Shown piece after piece: positions 9,508-20,530 of a stretch of 64,000 nucleotides of DNA. The position numbers were made by a program, and so were the translations under genes. The notes under the pieces were generated by a model that was not told the DNA's origin, did not search any database, and saw nothing but the letters and a program-made list of their open reading frames with translations. Source of the stretch: Petrolisthes cinctipes (Eukaryota; Arthropoda; Malacostraca; Decapoda; Porcellanidae); the NCBI GenBank assembly GCA_033782935.1, contig JAWQEG010000504.1, positions 534,001-598,000 of the forward strand, written 5' to 3'. How positions within the stretch are numbered: the stretch's first letter is position 1; each line of letters opens with the position of its first letter.

Positions 9508-12500
9508 TGATTGCCGGCTGGATGTCATCTCCTGGAATGTATGTGGTATCACCAGTTATGCTAAGCTCACTCAACTCAAGGCCTATGTTTTTCGTCATCA
9601 TCCCAGTGTTATTTTTCTCCAGGAAGCATTTCCAGGACGGCCGCTCGCTCTTGGGCAAGCTCCTCCCCTCTCAGGTTATGTGCCATATGTTCATCTGGTA
9701 AGGAATGGTCTCCTGACTTACATACATAGCTCCTTGCCACATCGCTTTCTCCGTACCTCCACTGATCCTGACATGACCTTTCAGCTATTTGAGGTTCTAC
9801 CTGGGAATGGAGTACTCCAACTATGTAATGTCTATTCTGCCCCAGCTAGACTCACTCTTGAGGCTCTTCCTTCTCCAACAGTGCGTGGTATGGTGTATAT
9901 GGGAGATTTTAATGCTCGGCATTCTGATTTGGGTGATGGTACTGGCTCTATTAATCGTAATGGTGTTCGTCTCCTTTCATACATCCGCAAGCATCATCTG
10001 ACACACTGGGACACTGGTGGTGCCACTCATTGCCGGGGAGGTACTCTGGATTACATCCTCTCGTCTGGCCTGATAGCATCTCAGGTCCAGTGCTTCTCCG
10101 TGCCAGACTTATTCTCTGATCACATTGCTCTTCGGTTTCATTATTCTCTAACTGCTGGGTCAGGTGCTTCAGCCACTCGTTTGCGTATTGTTGTGCCCCC
10201 TAAATATTGCCCGACTTACATCTTATTTATGGCCCATGTATTCCCTACATTTGACATATCATCAGCTGAACAGTTGTACTCTGATCTTGTATCTGCTACT
10301 CATGACTTTTATAGGCTATACGTCTCCCGGCCACACCTCCAGCATCGCCATACTGCCCACTCCTGGACGCTGGATGCACGTATACAGGAGGCAAAGGAGG
10401 AGGCTGAACGTGATGGCCTATTGTTTCAAGCCAACCCAACCCCTGACCTACTCCATCGTTACCAGATGTCTAGGGACGCTTTAGTTGCCCTGCAGGATTG
10501 TGCTCACACTGAGTCTTGGCAGCGGTTCACGGACAGCATCAACCAGTAAACAAGTGTGGCTTCTATGTGGCACCTCATCCGTCGGGTTGTTAAAAAGACA
10601 CCGGCCACTGCACGTCATCACACTCCTGCCGACTATGCCAAACAACTTGTCGATGCCTGGTCAGAACAATCTACCCCAGCCAGTCTACCCATCCACATAC
10701 AAGATGCACTCGCTTCCCGTGCTGCTGTCCATCGGCTACGTCTAATGTCTGCTCTGTTACAAGATGATGACGATGATGCAGAGGAGATAATTGAGGAGGA
10801 GTTGCGCCGTGCTCTCATTCGGGGTAGAGCTTCTTCCCCTGGTGATGATGGTATTACTTATGCTGTGCTGTGCCTACTTCAACAAGTTCCTGGGAACCCT
10901 CTACTTCGACTGTACAATCTTTGTCTTCGTGACGGTTGTGTACCACGAGCCTGGACCAGCAGCACAATAATACCCATCCCTAAGCCCGGCACTGCGAAGT
11001 TCAGGCCTATTTCCCTTACTTCCTGTTTCTGTAAGGTTATGGAGAGAATATTACTCAATCGTCTCATGTACAGACTGCAGGATCGCCTCTCTCCATGGCT
11101 GTTTGGTTTCCTTCCCCAGCGGAGCACACATCACTGCCTAATCGACCTGTACTCTCGCCTTTCCAGGGACAGTGTGGTGGCCTTCATTGACCTTCGAAGT
11201 GCCTTCGATGTTGCTAATAGAGATGTCATTTTGGATCAACTGGTTGACTTTGGGATAAAGGGTAATCTACTACGGTGGATTCGGGGCTACCTGAGTAACA
11301 GGACCTCCTGTGTGTTTTTCAGTGGTGCACTCAGTCCTTTGCGCAGTTTTCATCTTGGTACGCCTCAAGGTGGTGTTCTCAGCCCATTGTTATTTAATAT
11401 TCTGATGCATCGGTTGCTCACTTCTCTCCCTGATATTCCTGGAACTACAATTACGTGCTATGCTGATGATATCTGTGTTCATTCTACCTCACCAAGGGAT
11501 TTCCAGCGGTTTCTTGACTCCTTCTCTGTGGCCTCCTCTCACTGTGGCATTATTGTCTCCCCAGATAAGAGCAGAATATTCACCTGCCGCCTTCCTCAAG
11601 CTCAGCCAGTGTTCACCATTGGAGGGACTGTCATTCCCATGTGTTCCCAGTACTGCTACCTGGGTGCTCCAGTCAATATTTGGCCGATTGTCCCTGCCAG
11701 ACCTCAAGACCATCCCATTGTCCAGGACTTATTGGGTCGTCTCCAGCGCCGACTTACACCACTTCAATGGCTATCTAACAACTCCTCGGGCATCTCCATC
11801 CCAGTAGCCAGGACCATCTATATTGCTTTTATCCGTTCAGTTGTTGATTACCTTTCCCCTGCTTTGATTCAACTTCCTAGGGCTACTCTGGAAACTTTAG
11901 AAAAATTTCAAAATAGAGCAATGAGAATTATTCTCGGCTGTCCAATGTCGACCAGGATAGTGAACATGCAGCGTGAGTTGCGTCTTCCCCATTAGTGAAG
12001 AGAATTTATTCTAATGTTACTTGCTTCACTGTCAAGTGCCTCCATTTCCCACATCTTTCACCCCATTACTCTCAGTTAGTCAGGACTTCTCTTAGGCCAA
12101 ACTACCCGGTCCCTCCAATACTGCCTGCTGGAAGTACTCTTATAAGGTCTGTTTCCTCTGTGCTCCGTGGTCTTAATATAGATATAATGGTTGCAGACGT
12201 CCCCCTAGGGCCCCCTCCATGGATGCTACCAACACCTGATGTGAGCTTTACACCTACTTCCAAGTCGGAGCTGCCTTCTCTGCAGCAGCAGTTGGCTCTG
12301 GAACACATAGAAACAGTGACTTCCTCCATCACAGATTCATACTGCCTCTACACTGATGGCTCATTGCAGGTGGATGGTGCAGCAGGTTGTGCTGTTTTCT
12401 CGCCTGACCTGGAGTCACCTCCAGGGGGCTGGGTTAGCCGTCGTCTCTGTAACCACTCTAGCTCAACATTGTGTGAACTGTATGCCATTCTGGATGCTGT

Positions 12501-13188
12501 TAGTGTTGTTTGTCAACGTGGAGTGAATGCTGCCATTTTTTGTGACTCCAAACCTGCCCTTCATTCCCTCTCTAGTGTTCAGCCCACACACTCTAGTGTT
12601 ATTCAGCAGATTTTATCGTTTTTGGCCTTATTGCGTCACCGTAACTTGACTGTCAAATTTTTATGGGTGCCATCCCATGTAGGTTTACGTCACAATGGTA
12701 CAGTTGACAGACTCGCAAAGGAAGCCTGCCATCTGCCTCCTCGTGGTGCTGGACGTCCTCTCTCCCTGACATGTTACCTCTCTAAAGTCCGCTCCGCCGC
12801 TCTCCTCCCTGTACGGCGACGCAGGGATGCAGAGAGGCCCTTCAGCATCTCCATCACCCATTACGAGTCTGTCTGCCATCACAAATATTTCTACCGTCGT
12901 CGAGGCCTCATGGTTCGGAGGCACAATGTAGTCTCTGCTCGTTTGAGGCTTGGCTACCGGCCACCGTGGCAGGTTGCTGGGATGCAGGGTGAGCCTCCCT
13001 TCACTGAGTGTCGCTTGTGTCGAGCGCCTCGTGCTAACACTATAGAGCACTATTGCCTAGCCTGCCCCACTGTCCGACACTTGCTGCCCCAGGGCCTGCC
13101 ACTTGATGTGGTTTGTCGACACCTGCTGAACCATCAGGTTCTGGAGGAACTTCTGGTGCGCCACCCTCGTTTTGGTGGATTTAAGTAG
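9503..13188 (+). pseudogene. LINE ORF2: endonuclease, reverse transcriptase, RNase H (copy 1, two lesions)
   Basis: Domain order is: AP-type endonuclease (about 9515-10140; SWNVCG, FLQEAF, GDFNARH, LDYIL, SDH), RT (about 10800-11480; FRPISLTSC, AFIDLRSAFD, GTPQGGVLSPLLFN, CYADDICVH), RNase H (about 12330-12740; YTDGSL, ELYAILDA, FCDSKPAL, WVPSHVG), and a C-terminal Cys/His motif with CRLCRAP and HYCLACP. The protein would nick target DNA and copy element RNA into it. Two lesions are visible against the copies at 56.8 and 60.4 kb: CAA to TAA at 10547-10549, and loss of one C in the CCCCC run near 11990 that shifts the frame. There is no ATG in this frame between the ORF1 stop and the endonuclease, so ORF2 must start by frameshift, readthrough-like reinitiation or a non-AUG codon. 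Confidence 0.92.
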
Positions 13189-13798
13189 GTCATGATATAA
13201 ATATTTGTCTGTATGCTTGTGCTTCATTCTGTTATGTTTTCGTGATGTGAGTGTGTGTGCGCATGTGTGTGTGCTTGTGTGTGTATGTGGTCATTGGGTT
13301 CTCGTGAGTCCCGCTTACCCTTGTGTACTGTTGTCTGCCTATTGACTGACGCTACGGGGCAATGAATTAAAAAAAAAAAAAAGAAAACTCCTAGATCCCG
13401 GGTCTATTCATAGCTGGCCAGGGGCCGGATCCAAGAAACTTAACAACGTCGGTAACTCGAGTTAGCGACGTCGACCACTACCGACGCGATCCATGAAGCA
13501 AAATGATGACGTCACGGGCGTCGTTAATAACAACACCTCGGGAGGTGTAGTAAAAGCTGGTAGAAGTTAACGACGTGCACCATATGGGCTCAGATATCAT
13601 CATATTTAGTGAATATTTCTCATTGATTACAGTGGAAATTGATATCAATATATATTTAAAGACGGCAAGATGTAAACAAAGTGCCGTTAAACACGCAAAA
13701 AGCATGCTAGACAACATTTCAAGTACTGCTTGTACTGTACTACTGTACATCGGTGACTGGTCTCACACTGCCAGTCAGCGGACTGAGGCTACTTCACC

Positions 13799-16700
13799 AT
13801 GGACTACGTGTTGGCTGACAAGGCAGCAAGGGCTCTAAGGAGAGAGAGGTGCTTTCGAGACTGTCTGGACCCTCTAGCTCTCAATGACAACGAGCTGATA
13901 AGGCACTACCACTTTCCTCGGCATGAGCTGACGCAGCTCATTGATGAGTTCTCACCCCTGCTGAGGAGAAGAACAAGGCGAGGAAATCCCATACTGCCAC
14001 ATACCCAGCTATTGATTGCCTTGAGAGTGTATGCCAGTGGCTCCTTTCATCATGTTAATTGGAGACACAAGAGGTGAGTAAAATATAATGCGTATTATTT
14101 TCTTTTCTTTTTAGTTTTAAAAGTTAGGCTAGTGGTTACTCCTCCCTAATTTACTGTAGCCTATCTATAGATATCTTCTCAATGTATTATCCTCAGATTT
14201 CCTTAACATAATTTATGTATATTTCAAATCAAGTAAAAAATATTAATATATATATATACTGTACTGTATATGAAATATATAAATTAATTAAGTATAACCA
14301 ATAAAATATGTTTTTTTATTCTAAATACTGTATTTCAATTTGTCCATTATACTAAGATTTATTTAGACTTGATGCTCAAAGATGCATTGTTTGTGCCATA
14401 CCTTTTCAAGGATGAAGAATATCAGCAATTTACATAAGCAAGTACCATATAAGATAAGCATATCATATCATAATAAAGGTCTTGAAACACATGAGAAAAA
14501 TTGGTTGAATACAAAATGGCTCTATTGTACTTTGTAACCTGTTTTCATTATTGCTTATCTTGTCATTAATAACTGTAAGCATGATGCAGTATGTTTTCTG
14601 ATACAGTTTTTCCTAAGAGTGGCCAAAGTAACAGGAGCTGTATATATACAGTGTTGTATCATACTGTACTTTTTGCATAAATAAAATCTTTTGTGAACAA
14701 TGTTTGGACTGCATAAACAACCCACTATAATATTTAAATTTCTTCACTACACTATTATAATTAAATATTGTACATAGTTTTCTAGGCAGCATAGAGTTGC
14801 AGTCAAGTAATTTTAACACAAATTGTATTATTACAGTTTAAAAACCTAGCCAAACAATACTATAATATTTTTTCTCATGCAACAAATATACATATTGAAT
14901 AAATAACGATTATTTCAGGTCCAACACAAACAAGCATCAGCAGAATATTCACCAGAATAACAAACATCATGAGTACCAAGGCTGCTGAGGAAATCAATAT
15001 GCCATCAACACCACAACAGTTGTGAACATCAGCCCAAGCCTTCAGCAGGGTCACCAACTTCCTACGAGTAATTGAAGCTATAGATGGTAAGCTTCATAGT
15101 TTTATTGATGAAATCCATAATGCTAGTTGTTTTCCTTGTTGTTACAACCCAGTCATATTCATAATAAATTATTACAGTCTCCCCCCACTAACATTGTTGT
15201 GATTCTTGGCTCTACAACATACAAGGTGTAAGAGAGGTAACAGTTTTTTACCCACAATATTAACTTCAACCTTGCCTTGTGTACTTTCCTCTTGAGGAAT
15301 TATATTGGTTTGGCTTATATAGCCTAATACTGTACCTGTATACAGTCCTGTATATACTATGTCATTCCTTTGTTTAGAGTATGAGGTAGACAGATAAAAT
15401 TGATCCTATTGTTACACAATATATTAATGTTTATGCTATGTATGCAGGTACACACGTTGCCATCAAGGCTCCAAGTATTGATGAGGCCATGTACTCTATG
15501 TCAATAGAAAAAGATTAAATTCACTAAACTTTCAAGTTATTTGTGATGGAAATGGCTTGATCATCAATTATTCTGCCAGATTTCCAGGTACTGTACTGTA
15601 TTTCATGTACCTAGATTTAAATAATGTGTGTAAATAAGAAATTTTGTGTAAGATACTGTTTAGTATATGGTCTATATTATTGCATACACTTGTATATAAA
15701 CAAATTCCCAAAACCTGCATGGTTATATCTCTTTAAAAATCAAGTTTGATATAAAAAGTCTTCCCATTGACACTAGGGTTGCCAAGTGTATTAAATCATT
15801 ATATATATGTGAGGGCTTCTTGGCATAATATTTGAAGTAGAACCACATGCTTTAATACATGTGTCACTTTGCAGGATCCACTCATGATGCTTACATTTGA
15901 AGGAACAGCAACTTGAGGCAACACTTTAGTAGAGGCACTTTGGGGACTACTTACTCCTAGGTTGGTATCAGGAGATGTTTTAACAAATGTACAGTTCTAA
16001 GGCTGTATGATATACATATTCCTCCCAGGTGAGTTTATGTATGGTTATATATGTATGTACAGTATGTATAAATAGTTCATCTTTCTGGTAACAATGTGTT
16101 GCAGGTGACAGTGGGTACCCATTTGAGCCTTTTCTCATGACCCCAGTCACCAATCCCACAAATGAGGCTGAGGAACTCTACTACAGGGCCCTTGTAAGAA
16201 CTAGGGTCATTGTGGAGCTGACCTTAGGAGTTGTGAAAAATTGCTTCAGGTTAGGAAGTGACTTCTTAATATCCCTTTGTTTTCAACAAATCACAAGCAA
16301 ACTCTGTATATAGTTATAAATTGCTCCCTCTCCAAACCTCAATTTTAATTTCATACGTTGAGTGCCATAAGAGTTTCCAATCAATGGCAAGGTTTCTAAA
16401 TCTTTTGACTTTATAATGAAATGAAAATTTCACACTTATTAATGTATTTCATACGATTGCATTTTGTTCACATTGGCCCATAAAATCCTCCGTTACATTT
16501 TCCTTTGATATCCCTCTAATAAATGGTATCTAACAGATGTATTCATCGGTTTGGTGGAGAATTACAGTACACTCCTTTGAGATCTGCAAAGATTGTAAGT
16601 ACTTATCTCCTGCTGCACAACTGGTGTGTCAGTAGGAGTATTCCTGACCCTAACAATGTAAGTATACACTGTGGCTTAGTATTTATTGTAGCATTAACCT

Positions 16701-17002
16701 ACCTTACTGTGCTACTATATAAGTACAATGAGACACCAGTAATTACTTCAATTACAGTAATTATTATAATACTGTACAATGCAATCTCTGCAATTGCACT
16801 GCTTCAACCCTGAAGTTTGTGTTAATATATCAATGTTTTTCAGTGATATCTAAAATCCCTTAATACCTTCATTTTCCAGCATCTACCAGAAGAGGACATG
16901 CCTATTGAGGCCCATGTAGTTGAAGCTGGTGATCGTGGTGGCACGGATAGACAGACACGTGATGAGATCATACCGGAGTTTTATGGTCGAAAGGGGGTTT
17001 AA
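13799..17002 (+). pseudogene. Harbinger transposase (HARBI1-like), seven exons, decayed
   Basis: Exons deduced from protein pattern and GT-AG ends: 13799-14073, 14919-15086, 15448-15587, 15875-16028, 16105-16249, 16537-16657, 16880-17002. Exon 1 has the N-terminal helical region (IRHYHFPRHELTQLIDEF) and LRVYASGSF. Exon 2 has TQTSISRIFTRITNIMS and ends in EAID, which joins GTHVAIKAPS in exon 3 to give the first catalytic Asp. Exon 3 to 4 joins into the GSTHDAYI motif with the second Asp region. Exon 5 has GDSGYPFEPFLMTP and RTRVIVELTLGVVKN with the catalytic Glu. Exon 6 has LLLHNWCV. Lesions include a 1-nt frame change at the end of exon 1, a TGA in exon 2, stops in exons 3 and 4. All splice sites are still canonical, which suggests recent inactivation. 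Confidence 0.82.
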
Positions 17003-17404
17003 AAAAATAAAATTATGTCATGGTTACTAGTGTATTTATTTACCAACTTATTATGTCTGTGTCTGTTGGTGTTTTGCTATATGTTTTTTTAATGTGTCAT
17101 GTGACAGAATGTTTGGTAACATTGGTACAGTATTGGCATGCAGAATCACCAAACTATATATATACTGTATATCTATTTCCTAAGTTGGTGTTATCGGTTA
17201 TATTTACATTACGATTACATGGTTTTTCCAATGGGATCTTGAAAGTTTATTGTGTTGCTGGAATGTGTGACTGTATGCAGTTCAGTGTTATTTACAGTAT
17301 GCTCCTAACTTAGCTAGGAGCATACTATTACTGTCTTCCCTACCATGACAACACTGTATGCTCCTAGCCAAATTAGTAGCATACTGTATGCAACACATCC
17401 TGAT

Positions 17405-17560
17405 CCAAAGTTATTTTCCTTATTTCTCAATAAACACTCTTACAATAGAAGCCAGCACTATAATGGCTTCAGCTGCTTGTCTCTGTGCTGCTGCACTTTC
17501 TCTAATAGCAGCTGTGGCTTCCTGCTGACTCCATCATCACTTCTAGGATGTCCCTAATGT
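17405..17560 (-). pseudogene. Trace of Harbinger accessory (Myb/SANT-like) protein C-terminus
   Basis: On the minus strand the frame reads QQEATAAIRESAAAQRQAAE followed by a short helix and stop. Ala/Gln-rich heptad tails of this kind close the Myb/SANT-like proteins that accompany Harbinger transposases and help them bind the element ends. A TGA lies just upstream and the DNA-binding part is not readable, so this is a remnant. Position inside the Harbinger element, opposite the transposase, agrees with the usual two-gene layout. Confidence 0.4.
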
Positions 17561-18477
17561 CCTCTTGTGCATGGAGGAAGTGTGGCAACAATACGTATTC
17601 TGCTGTGTGTTCAGAATAAACAATGTTATTAAATGATCTTCAGAGAATGGATCATGGATTCACCACTATAAGCACTGACAGGAGGTGGGAACAGGATTAG
17701 AATATTGGGTATTAGTTAGATGGCAGAGCACAGAGTGCTACGAAAATAGAACACAGTACACTACTGTAAATACAGTACTGTGTTATACATCATTGTTTTA
17801 AACAAAATACAAGTATGTTAATAATTAATGAAATGCTAAAACCAAGTACTGTATACTGAATGATTAATGTAATTACCATACAAAGAGTGCATAAAATCAA
17901 TAAGCATTTCATAACCTTTTCATTATTTACATTTCGTATGACTCCAAAAACTATTTTCAGATACTAAATAAAAACTGTGGACGTACCTGCAGTGTTTGAA
18001 ATGAAAAAATCGAGTACACTCAGTAGAGCGATACGAAGACACTTGTTTTGACAGCTGCCAGCTGATCGCGGTTTTTAAACAAACGCGCCATGTCACACGC
18101 TTCGTGATTGGCTACGAGGTGTCCATGACGTCATTGATGACTCTAGCCAATCAGAGGCGTGTACCAGTTACCGCGCTCCTAACAACAGGCGGGCAGAGGC
18201 TTCTTGGATCAGGGCGAAGTTAACGACGCCTGCGTGTAGTTAGTTATTAACGACATCGGTATTAGCTAAACAATCTCTTTGGATTCCACCCCAGGTACGC
18301 TAATCCTCGACCCTAAGCTCCCGGGGGACAGCAGCTGTGGTCCTGCCTGCCACACCACCTAGCTGCCGTACACCAGTAACCTCCAGCCAACTCTCCAGCA
18401 GCGACTACGGCACGGCAGCATATTACGTATACTGTGTAATTGTGTATCCTACGGTTTCCTACCAGTGTACTACCAAG

Positions 18478-18925
18478 TTGTATGAATAAATTTCTGTATT
18501 AAATCGTGTGTGTGTATGTGTGTATTTTCAGATTTATTGTGTGTGTGAGTATGTTTTCAAATTTAATACAGCATGTAGTATGAATAAATTTCTGTATTAA
18601 ATCGTGTGTATGTGTGTATTTTCAGATTAAATATAGTATGTAGTATTAATATGTGTGTGTGTGTGTGTTTTCAAATTAAATACAGTACGTATGTAGTATG
18701 AATAAAATGTATAATCGTGTGTGTGTATGTGTGTATTTTCATAATTTAATACAGCATATGTAGTATGAATAAATTTCTGTATTAATGTGTGTGTGTATGT
18801 GTGTATTTTCAGATTTATTGTGTGTGTGTGTGTGTGTGTATGTTTTCAAATTAAATACAGCATGTAGTATGAATAAAATGTATAATTGTGTGTGTGTGTT
18901 TTCAAAATTAAATACAGTATGTAGC
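18478..18925. repeat. GT-rich minisatellite with AATAAATTTCTGTATTAA units
   Basis: Blocks of (GT)n alternate with TATGTTTTCAAATTTAATAC and GTAGTATGAATAAATTTCTG units five or more times. The period is irregular, about 60-120 bp. It starts at the AATAAA of the putative LTR remnant. No coding signal. Confidence 0.8.
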
Positions 18926-19078
18926 AAGGATGATAGAAAGGATAGTCCACTAGACACTTGTTTTCCCACAATGCACCGCGGGAGTGACGTCACACTTGTA
19001 AACAAACCTTGCCTGGTGCCCAGACTGTCACTAGTCCAACTTGAAGTGTACGTGAAGCGTGAATGTCTGTGCCATATT

Positions 19079-19342
19079 ATGGGTGTATGTGCAGTGTACA
19101 ATTACAATAATGGCAGTAGACATGCAAAAAGAGACAGGGTGGAGCTCTTTTGGTTCCTAAGAGACCAAGAGAATGCCATAAAGTGGATATCGGCGTGCAA
19201 ACGTGAGGACAAATTCAATGTTGAATTGGCCCGAGTATGCTCTCTACACTTTAAGACAACAACAGACTACGTTCCAAGAGATGCTTTGAACAATCAACGA
19301 TGTAATGGATCTCCAAAGAAGATCATAATATTGCAACCTTGA
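19079..19342 (+). pseudogene. THAP-domain exon, copy 1
   Basis: The frame starts MGVCAVYNYNNGSRH and contains FWFLRDQENAIKWISACK and ARVCSLHF. This is the C2CH THAP zinc-finger layout (Cys, Cys, long spacer, Cys-x2-His), a DNA-binding domain of P-element-like transposases and of several nuclear proteins. In this copy the second Cys is Tyr (YNYNN); the paralogue at 37551 keeps Cys. DYVPRD follows, as in true THAP domains. A TGA closes the frame at 19340-19342, yet AVPTLHIPNSNREP continues in frame to a good splice donor (CCAG/GTATGT, 19386). Candidate next exons are at 19858-19948 and about 20190-20297. The surrounding 18926-19585 is repeated at 37391-38013, so this belongs to a repeat family. 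Confidence 0.7.
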
Positions 19343-19857
19343 GCTGTACCGACTCTGCACATTCCAAATTCTAATCGAGAACCAGGTATGTTGAGATCTA
19401 TCAAAGGCCCAACTTACTGCTACACCCTCAGCTATTTGCTTATACTGTACATATTTTTAACTTTACCCAATCTTATGATACTCTACTGTACAGTATGTAG
19501 GTTAGGTGAGGCCAGGCCAAGTCTACCTAATTCTGTTAGAAATGTAGTCCAATACTGACTGCATCCCCTACTAGTGATAACTTTGGTATATCTAGGTAGG
19601 CTACAGTATTGTAATGCTCTATAACCAACAATTTCTCTCTTCCTCTTTTATGTTTGGGGGTAAGGTGGGGTATTTGTGGTGGATTTAATACATTAAAACC
19701 ATCATTCAATGTCCTAATATAGGTTACAATAGTAGGTAATTGTGGTAGAAATTCAGTAGTTTATCTAATGTGGATATTTGGTCCATTTATACAATCATGA
19801 ATTTACCCATGGATTTTGATTAGGTCTGAATACTGTAACATTCATTTAATTTTCAGC

Positions 19858-20300
19858 TGGTACGGAGGCTCGCCGAGAAAGATTATTCAGCAGGCATAGA
19901 AGGCTACTGGTACCAGTACTTCAAGAGGGTCTGCTCAATGAAGGAAATGGTGAGAATTTTTGTTTTCTTAAAAGTGACTGTGTATAGTACATAGGCTATA
20001 CAGTATCAGATGGTATCAGACCTACCCTGTACTTCATAATTTCACAATACAGTAATTATAGTATATTAAGAGTAGGGCTGGATAATGCATATATGAAAAT
20101 AATGGAAGGGCCAAACATTTATTTATTCTTTTCTTTTGTATATGCAAACAAGTGTCATGTGATTGTGCCTCTAAAATCAATTCCTTCACAGATAATACAC
20201 CAGAAGTGGTACAAGATGCTATTCCTCATGCACAAGAATATGCCAGAGGTGATGCACATGAAGCACAAGAGGGTCTGCTCAACGAAAGAAATGGCGAGAT
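19858..20300 (+). pseudogene. Two candidate downstream exons of the THAP transcript with a duplicated end
   Basis: After an AG at 19856-19857, the frame reads GTEARRERLFSRHRRL and ends LLNEGNG at a GTGAGA donor (19949). A second exon-like block begins after TTCACAG at about 20189 with NTPEVVQDAIPHAQEYARG and also ends in EGLLNERNG, where the donor is GCGAGA instead of GTGAGA. The last 40 bp of both blocks are nearly the same, so the second end is a duplicate. Exon status is inferred from frame and splice signals only. Confidence 0.4.
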
Positions 20301-20369
20301 TTTTTTTTTTTTTTTTTAAATATATAAAAATGAGTGAATAGTTTAACAGTATTAGATGGATAGAGTGAA

Positions 20370-20530
20370 AAGAAAACACCTTGAGGTGGTTCGGCCATGT
20401 AGAGTGTATAGGAAGCGAGAGATTGGATTAAAAAGTGTATGAGAGTGAGGTGGAAGGATAGAGTGGAGCAGCAGACCGAGAGTGAGGTGGAGTGATGGAG
20501 TAGAGAAGTATATGAGTAAGAGTGGCGTTG
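20370..20530 (+). pseudogene. LINE C-terminal scrap
   Basis: The plus strand reads LRWFGHVECIGSERLD followed by KVYESEVEG. This is the conserved tail of many LINE polyproteins (LRWFGHVxRM...RL.K.VYE). Stops interrupt it and only about 50 residues are recognisable. Confidence 0.55.

Larger units (their letters stand above)
7751..13386 (+). mobile_element. Full-length I-like LINE (copy 1) with two reading frames and poly(A)
   Basis: The element starts at AGTCTCGCTCCAGAACAGG, the same 5' end as the copy at 56822, and ends in an A-rich tail (13370-13386). The 12-mer ACTCCTAGATCC lies immediately before it (7739-7750) and immediately after the tail (13387-13398), a perfect target-site duplication. 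It has a GT-rich 5' UTR of about 280 bp, ORF1 with zinc knuckles, ORF2 with endonuclease, RT and RNase H, and a 3' UTR of about 180 bp. The RNase H domain and the AP-type endonuclease place it in the I/Nimb/Loa assemblage of non-LTR elements. ORF2 carries one nonsense codon and one frameshift, so this copy is not autonomous as it stands. Confidence 0.95.
13422..18291 (+). mobile_element. PIF/Harbinger DNA transposon with CAG target duplication
   Basis: The ends GGGCCGGATCCAAGAAA (13422) and, inverted, GGGTGGAATCCAAAGAG (reading in from 18291) are imperfect terminal inverted repeats. Each is flanked by CAG (13419-13421 and 18292-18294), a 3-bp duplication of the CWG type known for Harbinger elements. 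The subterminal regions share GACGTCG/GATGTCGTTAA motifs. Inside are a multi-exon HARBI1-like transposase on the plus strand and traces of a second, Myb/SANT-type frame on the minus strand. Size is about 4.9 kb. Confidence 0.85.

Noticed and set aside
17297..17385. Two short hairpins (GTATGCTCCTA...TAGGAGCATAC and a similar one)
   Set aside because: Short, imperfect and inside a decayed transposon 3' region; no evidence of function.
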